Assembly: GCA_021808195.1 (NCBI GenBank)
Contig: JAKBCE010000002.1
Span: 165,167-229,166, forward strand
DNA: 64,000 bases
Source of the DNA: Pseudomonadota bacterium
GTDB taxonomy: Bacteria; Pseudomonadota; Gammaproteobacteria; Steroidobacterales; Steroidobacteraceae
Reading direction: 5' to 3'
The notes beneath the pieces are model-generated. The model worked only from the letters and a program-made list of their open reading frames with translations. It was not told where the DNA came from and ran no database searches. Shown here in pieces: positions 40,156 to 49,730 of the stretch. Both the position numbers and the translations under genes were made by a program. Every line of letters starts with the position of its first letter. Position 1 is the first letter of the stretch.

Positions 40156-41280
40156 TCAGTCGAGAGGCCAGGACGCCGCATGCGAGCGTCTTCGCCGGAC
40201 CGAGCCGCGCGGCGCCGACGGCTGCGGACCATCAGCGCCTCGCCACCACGGATCGATCCGATCGGAGGCATGCTGCGGCTCTACCGGCTCGCCGAGTCGG
40301 GGCATGATGAGCCGCTCGCCGCCCGAGGGGCTTGCGGCCAGTACGCTCTCGGCCGGCTGGTCCCAGGCATGCATTGCCAGACTGAACGTTCCCCAGTGTA
40401 CCGGCAGCCAGGTCTGCGCGCCGAGGAGCTGGCAGGCCGTAAGTGCGTGCTGCGGACCGAGGTGCATGTCGCCCCAGGCAGGATGCCAGCCGCCGATCTC
40501 GAGCATCACCAGATCGAAGGGGCCGAAACGTGCGCGCACCCGTTCGTACTCACGGGTAAGACCCGTATCCCCGCTGAAGAACACCGTGTGCTGGTCGGAC
40601 TGCACGACGAACGATGACCACAGGGTGGAGTTGCGCATCTTCGGGATTCGCCCGGAGAAATGCTGGGCAGGCACCGCGCTGACCTGCACGTCCGAGCCGG
40701 GCAGCGTGTACTGCTCCCACCAGTCGAGTTCCGTGATGCGCTGCGGGGCGATGCCCCAGGCCTCCAGGTGTGCCCCGACGCCCAGCGAGGTGACGAACGG
40801 CACGGTGCGCTTTGCGAGGGCTCGGATCGTCGGATAATCAAGATGATCATAGTGATCGTGCGAGAGGACCACCGCATCGATCGGCGGCAGAGCGTGCAGC
40901 GCAACTGGCACAGGCTGAAAGCGCCGCGGGCCGATCAGGGGCAGCGGCGAGGCGCGTGCACCCCAGACCGGATCGGTGAGCAGGCGCACGCCATCGATCT
41001 CGATCAGCACGGTCGAGTGGCCGAGCCAGGTGACTCTGAGGCCACTGTCCGGCCGGTGGCCCCAGATATGCCGTGGATCGACCGAGGGCAGCGGCCGTGC
41101 GGGTGTGCGCCGCCCGCCGGTGCGCAGGAGAAACTCGGTGAGACTCGGCATCGCAGCGTTCGGATCGCGCAGGCCGGGAAGAATCGGCTGCACGTTGCGA
41201 AAGCCCTCCCCGGCCCACTGTGTCGAGCCCTTCATGCGCTCCAGGCGCGCCCCCTGCGCCCTCGAACCCAGTGTTTTCAC
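40156..41280 (-). CDS. Metallo-beta-lactamase-fold hydrolase, NAPE-PLD/UlaG-like
   Basis: A 374-residue MBL-fold enzyme with Zn motif LSHDHYDHLD, FFSGDTGLTREY and PVHWGTFSLAMHAWD. The ITWLGHST-like GLRVTWLGHSTVLIEIDG start and the length resemble N-acylphosphatidylethanolamine phospholipase D-type hydrolases. Likely cytoplasmic. The C-terminal 40 residues are Arg/Pro-rich and not part of the fold. ATG 41235 is an alternative start. Confidence 0.85.
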   Translation of the reverse strand: MKTLGSRAQGARLERMKGSTQWAGEGFRNVQPILPGLRDPNAAMPSLTEFLLRTGGRRTPARPLPSVDPRHIWGHRPDSGLRVTWLGHSTVLIEIDGVRLLTDPVWGARASPLPLIGPRRFQPVPVALHALPPIDAVVLSHDHYDHLDYPTIRALAKRTVPFVTSLGVGAHLEAWGIAPQRITELDWWEQYTLPGSDVQVSAVPAQHFSGRIPKMRNSTLWSSFVVQSDQHTVFFSGDTGLTREYERVRARFGPFDLVMLEIGGWHPAWGDMHLGPQHALTACQLLGAQTWLPVHWGTFSLAMHAWDQPAESVLAASPSGGERLIMPRLGEPVEPQHASDRIDPWWRGADGPQPSAPRGSVRRRRSHAASWPLD

Positions 41281-41426
41281 AACGCATCCGCCTTGCTACC
41301 GATCGGCCGAGTCTACGCCAGCTCGTCCGACCACTCGAACAGATGCACAACCCTCATCGCGCACCACTCTCCCGGCGCTCCCCCGGCGCCCTTGACTCGC
41401 GCCGAGCCCGGCTCACACTCTCGCCC

Positions 41427-42680
41427 ATGACCCGGCGCAGTGGATATGCAGATCTTCCCCTGCATGGCGGCCACGTGCCCGCCTGGCTCAGCGCGCGCAT
41501 GGCTGCGCTCGGGCGCGTGATCGGTGAAGCGATCGTCTACCACTACGGCCGAGACGAATTGCTCCGCCGCCTGGCGCAACCGTTCTGGTTTCAGTCCTTC
41601 GGGGCCGTCATGGGCATGGACTGGCACTCCTCGGGCATCACCACGAGTGTGCTCGCTGCGCTCAAGCGCGGACTCGCCCCGGTGCAGAGCGAGCTTGGAA
41701 TCTTCGTCTGCGGCGGGCGCGGCGCCGCCTCGCGACGGACCCCTGCGGAACTGATGGCCGTCGGCGAGCGCACCGGACTTGATGCTGAGCGGCTCGCCAC
41801 CACCAGCCGTCTGGTGGCGAAGATCGACAGCGCCGCCGTGCAGGACGGCTACGATCTTTACCTGCACGGATTCATCGTCAGTGCCGAGGGCACTTGGTGT
41901 GTCGTGCAGCAGGGCATGAACCCGACACGGCGGCAAGCGAGGCGCTACCATTGGCTTTCGCAGGGACTGGCGAGTTTCCTTGATTCGCCGCACGCGGCCA
42001 TCGAGGGGGTGAACCAGGGCCAGATCCTCAACCTCGCCGATGCGCGGGCGCAGGCTGCCCGAACGGCCGGACTTCAGTTGGTGCACGCCGGGCCGCAACG
42101 CACCGTGAGCATCCTGCGCAGGCTGCGCCCGGCGGCGGGCCGCTCGCTCAGCCTGTTTGCCGAGCCGGAGCCCGCGGTACCCGACAGGGTGCACGAGCTG
42201 GTCCCGCATCTGTGCATGCCGTCGCGGCACGAGGTAATCGGCTCGGACGTCGTCCTTCGACGCCTGCACGGCACGCTGGCCGCCGCCGCAGAGCGCGGGC
42301 CGCAGGATTTCTCCGAGCTTCTGCTCACTCCCGGTGTCGGCGCGCGCACCGTAGCCGCTCTCGCTTGGGTCGCCGAGATCGTCCATGGCACTGCGGCGCG
42401 ATTCACCGACCCCGCCCGATTCTCCCTGGCTCATGGGGGCAAAGACGGTCACCCCTTCCCGGTCCCGCTACGAGTCTACGACGAGACGTTGCGCGTCCTG
42501 AAACGCGCGGTCAGCCAAGCGCATCTTGGCCGCACGGACAAACTTGATGCCCTGCGCCGTCTCGATGCCCAGGCCCGTAGCATGGAGCGGCACGCATCTG
42601 GACCGAGCGTTGAGACATTCATCGCCGCCGAGTGCACCGCCGCCGCCGGGCTCGGCGGTCGCACCGTCTTCGACCGCTGA
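41427..42680 (+). CDS. DUF763 protein with helix-hairpin-helix
   Basis: 417 residues. GYADLPLHGGHVPAWLSARM and VVQQGMNPTRRQARRYHWLS are signatures of DUF763, a family found mostly in archaea and thermophiles and only sporadically in proteobacteria. LLTPGVGARTVAALAWVAEI is a helix-hairpin-helix of the kind that binds DNA in glycosylases, so a DNA or RNA repair role is plausible. Function is not established. The frame is open upstream, but homologues start at MTRRSGYADLP. Confidence 0.82.
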   Translation: MTRRSGYADLPLHGGHVPAWLSARMAALGRVIGEAIVYHYGRDELLRRLAQPFWFQSFGAVMGMDWHSSGITTSVLAALKRGLAPVQSELGIFVCGGRGAASRRTPAELMAVGERTGLDAERLATTSRLVAKIDSAAVQDGYDLYLHGFIVSAEGTWCVVQQGMNPTRRQARRYHWLSQGLASFLDSPHAAIEGVNQGQILNLADARAQAARTAGLQLVHAGPQRTVSILRRLRPAAGRSLSLFAEPEPAVPDRVHELVPHLCMPSRHEVIGSDVVLRRLHGTLAAAAERGPQDFSELLLTPGVGARTVAALAWVAEIVHGTAARFTDPARFSLAHGGKDGHPFPVPLRVYDETLRVLKRAVSQAHLGRTDKLDALRRLDAQARSMERHASGPSVETFIAAECTAAAGLGGRTVFDR

Positions 42681-42711
42681 GCCTGCCTCGGCGGGAAGTG
42701 CAGGCGCGGCC

Positions 42712-43203
42712 TCAGAAAATTCCGAGGGCGAGACCTGCCGCGAGCGTCGCGCCGAGCTCCTCACAGCGCGCCAGCTCCGATGCACCGATCCTCTTAGGAC
42801 TTAAGATCTCTTCGGGCGTCTGCGCATGGGTGCACACGATGAGCGGTGGCGCGATCTCGCTCAGCCGCCACCCCGTTGCAATCCGTTCAATCTGCCGCGC
42901 CGCATTGGTTCCATCGCTGCCGGCACAGATCGCACTCGCATAGGGACGCCCCTGAATGCGCTCCAGTACCGCATAGTAACTGCGATCGAAGAAATCCTTC
43001 ATGAGTCCGGATATCGCGGCGAGATTCTCCGGGCACACGAACAGGTAGCCGTGCGCATCGAGGAGCGCCTGTGGGCCAGTCTCTGCAGCGGCTTCGAGGC
43101 AAACGCGAACCTCCGGTTCACGTGCCGCGCCGGCAGCGGCCGCCCGCGCCATCTGCTCTGAGCCTCCGGTCACCGTGTGATAAACGATCAGCACCGTCTT
43201 CAT
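42712..43203 (-). CDS. Flavodoxin-family protein
   Basis: A 163-residue FMN-binding protein: the P-loop VYHTVTGGSEQMA at the N-terminus and CPENLAAISGLMKDFFDRSY match NADPH-dependent FMN reductase/flavodoxin-like folds. It is cytoplasmic, and partners are unknown. It converges with the DUF763 gene. Confidence 0.83.
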   Translation of the reverse strand: MKTVLIVYHTVTGGSEQMARAAAAGAAREPEVRVCLEAAAETGPQALLDAHGYLFVCPENLAAISGLMKDFFDRSYYAVLERIQGRPYASAICAGSDGTNAARQIERIATGWRLSEIAPPLIVCTHAQTPEEILSPKRIGASELARCEELGATLAAGLALGIF

Positions 43204-43560
43204 CGATCTGCCCCCGGTTCCGCAGCCAGATATCGCTGCCAACACACTCCCAAAAAAAACACATCAGGCCGCCCGGCGGGAGCCGACATCGCCAACCCAT
43301 CATCACACGGCGCACGTCCGGCAGAGCCGTACGCGCTGCCCCACTGCAGGCGCTCGAGCCATCGAACGCATCCCGCACGCCGGGGCGGATCGCCCCGGCG
43401 ACGGATCATACCGAGTTCGCTCCGAGTGGTTCGTCAACCGCCGTCGAGACGGTCCGTCGCGACCGCAGCCTATCACCACACCGGTCCGTCATGGCGAACC
43501 AGAGGCGACTCTGGCCTATCGCTCGGGGTCGAGTGCCATCAACTTCTCGATCACCTCGCG
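43204..43560 (+). other. Spacer, no gene seen
   Basis: Some 357 bases between the flavodoxin gene and the downstream end of the EAL-HDOD gene. It includes an A8 run at 43252-43259. I see no gene or clear terminator. Confidence 0.45.
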
Positions 43561-44892
43561 TCACGTCTGGCTCATCGATACCCTCGTCCACAGACTCTCG
43601 GTCCATTGCACCGCGTCGGTATAGGCTGTCGCTATCGCAGTGCTCGGCAGACCTAGAAAACGGACCTGCTGCCACGCCGCGTTCTCATAAGCGGTGCTGC
43701 ACTGCAGCGCTTCGCCCATGGGACCGGAGCGGTACAACAGGGCGGCACGAATCGGCTCGGCGAGCGGCATCGACTCGAGCAGCTCCGCAAGCGCAACGCC
43801 GAGCAGTACGTCCGACACCGATAGCAAGCCGACCATGAAGTAGCTCTGACGCTCGCTGAGCTCCGCCGCGACGCACAGCCGTTCGCACATTCGGGCGCGC
43901 ACCATCGCCTGCTTGGCGAGGTATTCCGGCCGGTCGTCGATTCCCGCCAACAGGATGGCGACGCATATCGCACGCAGCTCATCCAGTCCCAGCACCACGA
44001 TGGCCCGGCCGATGGACTCGATGGATTTCCCGAGCCCAAAATAACTTGAATTGACACAGCGCAGCAGGCGATAACACAGCCCGACGTCACAGGCGATATT
44101 CGCCTCGAGTTCCGCCACCGAAACGTCAGGATCCTGTAGCCGCGAAAGCAAGCGCAGCGTGGCGATCCAGTTGCCGGGGGCACGCCGGGCACAGAAGGTC
44201 TCCGGTCGGCGCAGATAATAGCCCTGGAACGCGTCAAACCCCAACTCCCGGCAGCGCCGCAGCTGCTGTTCGCTCTCGATCTTCTCCGCGATCAGTCGCA
44301 GTTGCCAGCGCCTGAGATACGTCACGAGCGGGGCAAGACGCGCCGGTTCACAGGCCAGCACATCCACCTTCACGAAATCCGCGCAGCCGAGCAGCGGCTC
44401 CTTGTTCGAAGTCGGGTCGAAGTCATCGAGCGCCACCCGGTAGCCGCGCTGGCGCAACGCAGCAAGAACGCTGAGCAACTGCTCGTCCGGCTCGATGTCT
44501 TCGAGCACTTCCACGACGATGCGCTGCGGATCGGCCGGGGTCGGCAGGTCCTCGGTGAGCAGTTCGCGGGGAAAATTGATGAACGCCGGAGCGGTCCCGA
44601 CCAGCTTGGTAATGCCGATGTCAAGCGCCGCCGTAACCAGCACCGCGGCCGTGGCGGACACCGGACAGTCGATGAGCGCAAAGTCCACTCCCGCGGTGCG
44701 GTAGAGCAATTCGTATCCGACTACGCCCAAATCACTATCGAATATCGGTTGACGCGCCACCGCGGCACAGCCGATCAGTTTATTCGCTTCCTCACCTGCT
44801 GCGTCGCTCGATGGCCGGACGGATACCCGGGCAGTGCCATCCTGAGGCACCGTGTGTACCGGCGTGCTCTTGCGCTTACCCAAAAAACGCAT
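43561..44892 (-). CDS. EAL-HDOD signalling protein, YuxH-like
   Basis: 443 residues: EAL domain (about 50-250) followed by HDOD (about 255-440). EAL residues are largely kept: Glu in GYELLYR in place of EAL, Asn in FINFPREL, VEVLED, LDDFD, VKVDV, AEKIES and FQGYYL. HDOD motifs are RLLRCVNSSYFGL and SIGRAIVVLGLDEL. Such hybrids are thought to bind or degrade c-di-GMP. ATG 44892 follows AGGAGAGGGG; the frame continues 11 codons upstream without an RBS. Confidence 0.87.
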   Translation of the reverse strand: MRFLGKRKSTPVHTVPQDGTARVSVRPSSDAAGEEANKLIGCAAVARQPIFDSDLGVVGYELLYRTAGVDFALIDCPVSATAAVLVTAALDIGITKLVGTAPAFINFPRELLTEDLPTPADPQRIVVEVLEDIEPDEQLLSVLAALRQRGYRVALDDFDPTSNKEPLLGCADFVKVDVLACEPARLAPLVTYLRRWQLRLIAEKIESEQQLRRCRELGFDAFQGYYLRRPETFCARRAPGNWIATLRLLSRLQDPDVSVAELEANIACDVGLCYRLLRCVNSSYFGLGKSIESIGRAIVVLGLDELRAICVAILLAGIDDRPEYLAKQAMVRARMCERLCVAAELSERQSYFMVGLLSVSDVLLGVALAELLESMPLAEPIRAALLYRSGPMGEALQCSTAYENAAWQQVRFLGLPSTAIATAYTDAVQWTESLWTRVSMSQT

Positions 44893-46731
44893 GATTGCCC
44901 CTCTCCTGTCACTTGGTACAGGCACGCTGCGCTAGCGTCGCTCCGACGCTGCAGCAGCCGCTCCCATTACTGTCTTGGCACGCGTGCGGATCTCGCCATC
45001 GACCCGCTGCGCGCGCTCGCATTCGGTGTAAACGGCTCGCCTCTATCCGTCGCGGCGCCCCAGCTGCGTGACACCGCGGCCCCGCAACGCCCGTTCAAAG
45101 CATCCCTGGCTGTCGGATCGCTGAGGTTGCGAGGCGATACGAACGCATTTGCGGTGCAGGGGCATGTCGGATCCGTACTCCTGCCCAGCGGTTCCTTGGG
45201 CAGCTCAAGACGACCGGCCTGAGCCACAGGTAAACGGGCTGGCGAATGCGCGCCGTCCTCACGGAGACTGTGATCGAATTGGACGGGCCTCAGTCGCTCA
45301 GCCATTTCGGTCATCTTGTGCAGTCGGTGGGCACTATGCTCGAGCTGCGCGATACTCCGCAGCAGATTGCCGTTTATTTCCATGAGATTGCACGCCTGTT
45401 GCTGTGCCGCAGAGAAACCACTGAGGCGACCTCGGCGGTTCGAATCCGCATCCCCGGGGCGATTGAGCACGACGTCGATCGGCCGCTCCTTCCCCTGGCA
45501 GCGTACTCGGCCACTGACCGAGGTGATCGCCATCGAGCGGGATTTCGCGCCACCTCGAGAATTAATGCGCAGATCCTCATATTCGCGCGGCGCTGCGCGG
45601 CAGTCATGAGTCCGGATAGGCTGCTGGGCACGGCTGGCAGAGGGCCAATCGCACGCCGGCCCGGATGTTCCGGGGCCGCAGGGATATCCGGCGGCGGCGC
45701 GTTCCAAAACTGCCACACAGCGCAGCTGAGGCACGACATTGAACCGTCGGCGCGGCGAGCGCAGCAACTGTCGCGGCGTGGGCCACCTTAAGCCGAGCGC
45801 CCGGGCGGTCTGGGTCAGCGTCAGGAGGCCGACCAGCACGCACAGTTCCGACCATGGAGGGTGGCCCCACAGCGTAATCGCGACGCCGAGAGCGGCGGGC
45901 GCGTAGAAGGGAACTGCGGCAAGCCGCAATGAAGTTGCGACTCGCGAATCCGCTGCAGGCTTGACCGGCAAGCAGTATGCCCTCATGTATGCAATGACCC
46001 GAATCGTGAGGTGATTGGTCCGAATTCATCATCCCTTAGAACAGCCGCCTGGTCCCGCTCACGGGTGGACTGTTCGAACCGCACCGGCGCGCCAAGCGCT
46101 CGCTGGCGCCGGTGGCGAGGATACCTAGGTCGCTGTACAGCGTTTTTATGGTCAACGTTCATCAAGCAGTCTCGTGTGCCCTGGTGCGTCCAGACTCTCG
46201 ACGACGCGCGGCAATTGAGCAGCTCGCGGCGTGCCGCACCGTCGGACGTGAGGAATTCGCAGTGGTGGTGGATCAGCTCAGGCAGGGAGAAGGCCTGAAC
46301 AGCGCAGGATGCAGTACGGAACTCGCACGGGATCCTGTCGCTGGCTACGCCGTGCGACGCCTTGATCAGGCCTCGAGCGGCGTATGTGTTCGGTCACGCC
46401 GAGCATATCGGCCACAAGCCATCCGACTTTTGCGACCAATTCACAGTTTCGATCAGGAAGCGGTGTGGCGCAGTCCTCTGCGCACGCCGAACTGCCGGAT
46501 CCGGCGCGCAGCAGATTCAGACACGATGGGATACAATCCCGAGCGGTCCAAGGGCGGCACGAGACCGCTCGAGGGAACTGACTCACTCACGATCGGCGAT
46601 CTGCGCGGGGGCACCTCAGCATCCAGGTGGCGCACTGGACGCGCATCGAACGGGCGAAACCCGCTGCAGCCATACCAGAACAACTGCGATGCGCACCGGA
46701 TCGCCATGCACTTTCACTTAGGGGGGACTTC
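44893..46731 (+). other. 1.8-kb gene-poor stretch
   Basis: No protein family is recognisable on either strand. Long overlapping frames exist (minus 44967-45986 and plus 45246-45791), but the stretches I sampled have third-position G+C near 60-65%, below what flanking genes appear to have. The last 15 bases carry TAGGGGGG, the ribosome-binding site of the response regulator. Confidence 0.45.
44967..45986 (-). CDS. Uncertain membrane-protein-like frame
   Basis: 339 residues. Two hydrophobic stretches (AAVPFYAPAALGVAITLWG and CVLVGLLTLTQTARALGL) near the N-terminus and a helical, charged region (LLRSIAQLEHSAHRLHKMTE) look protein-like. The rest is low complexity. Codon use is atypical and a plus-strand frame overlaps it. 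It may be a decayed or foreign gene; no function can be given. Confidence 0.22.
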   Translation of the reverse strand: MRAYCLPVKPAADSRVATSLRLAAVPFYAPAALGVAITLWGHPPWSELCVLVGLLTLTQTARALGLRWPTPRQLLRSPRRRFNVVPQLRCVAVLERAAAGYPCGPGTSGPACDWPSASRAQQPIRTHDCRAAPREYEDLRINSRGGAKSRSMAITSVSGRVRCQGKERPIDVVLNRPGDADSNRRGRLSGFSAAQQQACNLMEINGNLLRSIAQLEHSAHRLHKMTEMAERLRPVQFDHSLREDGAHSPARLPVAQAGRLELPKEPLGRSTDPTCPCTANAFVSPRNLSDPTARDALNGRCGAAVSRSWGAATDRGEPFTPNASARSGSMARSARVPRQ

Positions 46732-47430
46732 ATGAATCCGCAGAACGCACAGCACGGCCAGCGAATGTCGCCGAAACCGGACCCGAGTGCGGAGAGTAGA
46801 ACGCTGCTGGTCGTCGATGACGATAAGCTCATCGTCGCAACCCTCGGTCAGCAGCTGCGTAGTGCCGGATATCGCGTGATCGAAGCTTTCGATGGGCCGA
46901 GCGCGCTGGAACGCTGTGGCTCCTCGCAGCCCGATCTGGCCATCCTCGATTACCTGATGCCCGGCATGTCCGGCGTAGAACTCGCCCGCTCGCTCGCCGA
47001 ATCGGGCCCGACACCGGTCATTTTCCTCTCCGCATACAGTGATGAGGTAATCGTCTCGGATGCGATTGATGTCGGTGCGCTCACCTATGTGGTAAAGCCG
47101 ATCGACACCGAGCAACTGCTACCGATCGTGCGCACCGCACTGCAGCGCGGACGCGAGATCCGCGCGCTCCATGATCAGAATCAACACCTGCGCACGCAGC
47201 TCAACGACGATCAGCACGTGAGCACCGCAACCGGACTGCTCATGGCGAATCTGAAGCTCGGACGGCGCGAGGCCTTCGAGCGGCTGCGGCACAAAGCTCG
47301 CTCCAAGCGCCTGAAGCTCGATGTCCTCGCCCGGGACTTCGTACGCTGCTGTGACGAGTCGAACCGGATGCTGCAGGAGCTCGGCACGGCCGATTCCACC
47401 GCTCGCCCGGCCGAGACCGATCCCATTTGA
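46732..47430 (+). CDS. Response regulator with ANTAR RNA-binding domain
   Basis: 232 residues. Receiver domain 24-140 with DDD at 29-31, phosphoacceptor Asp73 (LAILDYLMPGMSG) and Lys122 (VKPID). The C-terminal ANTAR domain (about 155-210) has STATGLLMANLKLGRREAFE and LRHKARSKRLKLDVLARDFV. ANTAR regulators such as EutV bind paired stem-loops in leaders and stop terminator formation. TAGGGGGG precedes ATG 46732. It is paired with the kinase gene 11 bases downstream. The target RNA is unknown. Confidence 0.92.
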   Translation: MNPQNAQHGQRMSPKPDPSAESRTLLVVDDDKLIVATLGQQLRSAGYRVIEAFDGPSALERCGSSQPDLAILDYLMPGMSGVELARSLAESGPTPVIFLSAYSDEVIVSDAIDVGALTYVVKPIDTEQLLPIVRTALQRGREIRALHDQNQHLRTQLNDDQHVSTATGLLMANLKLGRREAFERLRHKARSKRLKLDVLARDFVRCCDESNRMLQELGTADSTARPAETDPI

Positions 47431-47441
47431 CGCCCACGGCC

Positions 47442-48863
47442 ATGTCGCCGCCGCCACCTTCAACCGCCCCACCCGCCGAAGCCGGCCGCGGGGAGGTGCG
47501 CGGCAGCGATTTGGTGCATGAGGCGCTGGTCAAATTCGGAGTCATCTTCCTGTACCGCCCGGACGCCACGCGCACCGCGATGCAATGGCTGTTGGGAGGC
47601 CCTGAGCTCTTCGGTTACGGCCCCGGCGAGCTCGAGCCCACCTGGAGTGCGTTTGCCGCGCTGATCCATCCTCGCGATGCGCTCCTGGTCGTCCAACCAC
47701 GTGACGCGGAGGCCCTGAGCGGCAAGTCCTACGAGCCCGCTGCAGCGGAATATCGCATCCGCCACAAGAGCGGCGAATACATCCGAATTCGCACCATCCT
47801 CGCGCCTTTTCCACCGGCCGAGCCGGGTGCGGGTCCCGCCTCGGTGGAGATGATCCGGATCATCGACGAGCGCCTCTCCTACGAACGCGCCGCGACCAAG
47901 TTGAGCGAAGATGCCGTGAGCACCGTCCTGAACCAGATTGGCTACCCGGTCATTCTGATGAACCGAGCGGGCCTGATCATTCAGGCCAATACGGCCGCAG
48001 ACCAGCTGTGCGGCCCGGCGGATGTCGCGGAGCGGTTCTGTCCGTTTCTGCACCACGCGGACGGCTCACTGCTCTTCCCGGGATTTCTCGAGCAAGTGAT
48101 CCGGGATGGACAGCCGGCGTACAAGGAACTGTACCGATTTGCGCGCTGGTGGCACGTCCACCTGGTCCCGATCCGCGACAGTGCGCAGACCGTCGCGCGC
48201 GTGCTGCTGCTCGCCCAGGACATCACCAGCCTCAAGGCCGCGGAGGAAAAGAAGCTTGAAGGGGAAAGGGCCCTGACCCACACGTTGATCCGCGAAATCC
48301 ATCATCGGATCAAAAATCATCTGCAAGGACTGGTTGGCCTGATTCGCTTGAACGAAGGGTCGCCGCGCACGACGAGCGAGCTGGTCAATTCGGTGATCAC
48401 GCAGATCCAATCGATTGCTGCGATGCATGGCCTGCTCGCCCGCAGTGGTAAGTCAACCGTCGAGCTGAGTGCACTGGTGGCCGAGATTGTCACCGCGCAT
48501 CGAACCACCGTGCACATTCCCATCCGCTTCAGATCGACGCTGCCGTCCCATTTCTCCCTGGAGCTCGGCGAAAGCGAAGCGATACCTTTTGCGGTGGCAC
48601 TGAACGAGCTGATCACCAACGCCACCAAGCACACCAAGCGGGTTGCCTCAGCCGAGATTTCGATCACCCTGGCCGAAGATCCGCTCGGCCACGCGCTCAC
48701 GATTCGCAATGCGCCGGCGCGCCTCCCGGCCGACTTCCACATGCCGGACTGGCTCGCCCGGCAATCGGGGGTCACCCTGGTGCTGACGTTGCTTTCCGGC
48801 AGCCGGTTCAATCTCACGTTCGAGCAGGATGATCACAGCGTAACCGCACGCATCATCTTTTGA
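47442..48863 (+). CDS. Soluble HisKA_2-type sensor kinase with PAS-like domains
   Basis: A 473-residue cytoplasmic kinase with no transmembrane segment. Two PAS-like regions (about 35-145 and 160-265) precede the phosphorylation helix IREIHHRIKNHLQGLVGLIR and an ATPase domain with NELITNATKHT. The EIHHRIKN block is the HisKA_2 type that typically pairs with ANTAR regulators. ATG 47442 is used; a TTG at 47427 overlapping the regulator stop is possible. It probably phosphorylates the ANTAR protein upstream. Confidence 0.9.
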   Translation: MSPPPPSTAPPAEAGRGEVRGSDLVHEALVKFGVIFLYRPDATRTAMQWLLGGPELFGYGPGELEPTWSAFAALIHPRDALLVVQPRDAEALSGKSYEPAAAEYRIRHKSGEYIRIRTILAPFPPAEPGAGPASVEMIRIIDERLSYERAATKLSEDAVSTVLNQIGYPVILMNRAGLIIQANTAADQLCGPADVAERFCPFLHHADGSLLFPGFLEQVIRDGQPAYKELYRFARWWHVHLVPIRDSAQTVARVLLLAQDITSLKAAEEKKLEGERALTHTLIREIHHRIKNHLQGLVGLIRLNEGSPRTTSELVNSVITQIQSIAAMHGLLARSGKSTVELSALVAEIVTAHRTTVHIPIRFRSTLPSHFSLELGESEAIPFAVALNELITNATKHTKRVASAEISITLAEDPLGHALTIRNAPARLPADFHMPDWLARQSGVTLVLTLLSGSRFNLTFEQDDHSVTARIIF

Positions 48864-49730
48864 GTCCGGCCGTGCAATCGCGCCCAATGTCCAATTCACC
48901 CCAATCATCGCCACACCTCCGCCGCCCCCGCCAACCGATGTGCCGGCGATTCGCCGCCAAGGGCCTGCGGACGCTCCTGTCGGTTCGGACCCCGCGCGAC
49001 TGCTGAGCATTGCTCGGACAGCGCTCGCGCAAGCACCGTCCGCCTCGCACATCCCTGCGCTCTATTGCCGCATTTTTGAACTGCTTCTCAAAACATCACA
49101 CTCAATCCCTACGCATTTCACGTAATCACCCGGAAATCTCACCCTATCATCACCTCGCACTGTAGCGAAGATGCGGCCACTGCTTTGCAGCACCTGCGCG
49201 CTTCAGTGCCTGCACGGGATTCGTCGCCGACGTTGCGCACCCCGTCGCCCCTCGGGCCCCCCTCCCGCCCGGTTACTCGCAACCGATTGACATGCCGGGA
49301 GGATGCACCATGCTCGTCCAATTCCGTTACTCCGCTCACGCACCTGCGAGTTGCGCAGCTGCTGCCGAGCGGATGCGTATCCCGCCGCAAGTGCCCTTGG
49401 CGAGCGTGACCACCAGCCTCAGATCGCGTAGCGCAGCACACCCCGCACCGGCTCGCACTTCGGCATGGCAACACAACCGGCCATGCGGCGCACTGGATCC
49501 CCGTCCCGGCAGCGCTGCAAGCCGATTGTCAAACCTGCCGGCGCGCATCAGGCGGAATGATTGCAATCGCTTGCCCGCATCGATACCTCGTCGCAGCGTT
49601 GCTCAGCAAACACAGCGTCAACTGAGCCCGGTTGCACCTAGCGACGAGTGCCCAAGGTCGACGCCAGTGAGCGTCCGTGTATCGCACACATCCCTCATGC
49701 CCCCGTTAACCTTCATAGGAAAGCACTTCC
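48864..49730 (+). other. Long leader/spacer before the chemoreceptor gene
   Basis: About 870 bases without a supportable gene. It could contain a long leader for the chemoreceptor and is a place to look for an ANTAR-type paired hairpin. I could not identify one by eye. Confidence 0.4.

Noticed and set aside
45246..45791. Plus-strand gene of 181 residues
   Set aside because: It overlaps a longer minus-strand frame, has third-position G+C below that expected for this genome, and shows no family resemblance.
46112..46731. Plus-strand frame before the response regulator
   Set aside because: Low-complexity, Arg-rich, no recognisable domain, and it runs through the regulator's ribosome-binding site.
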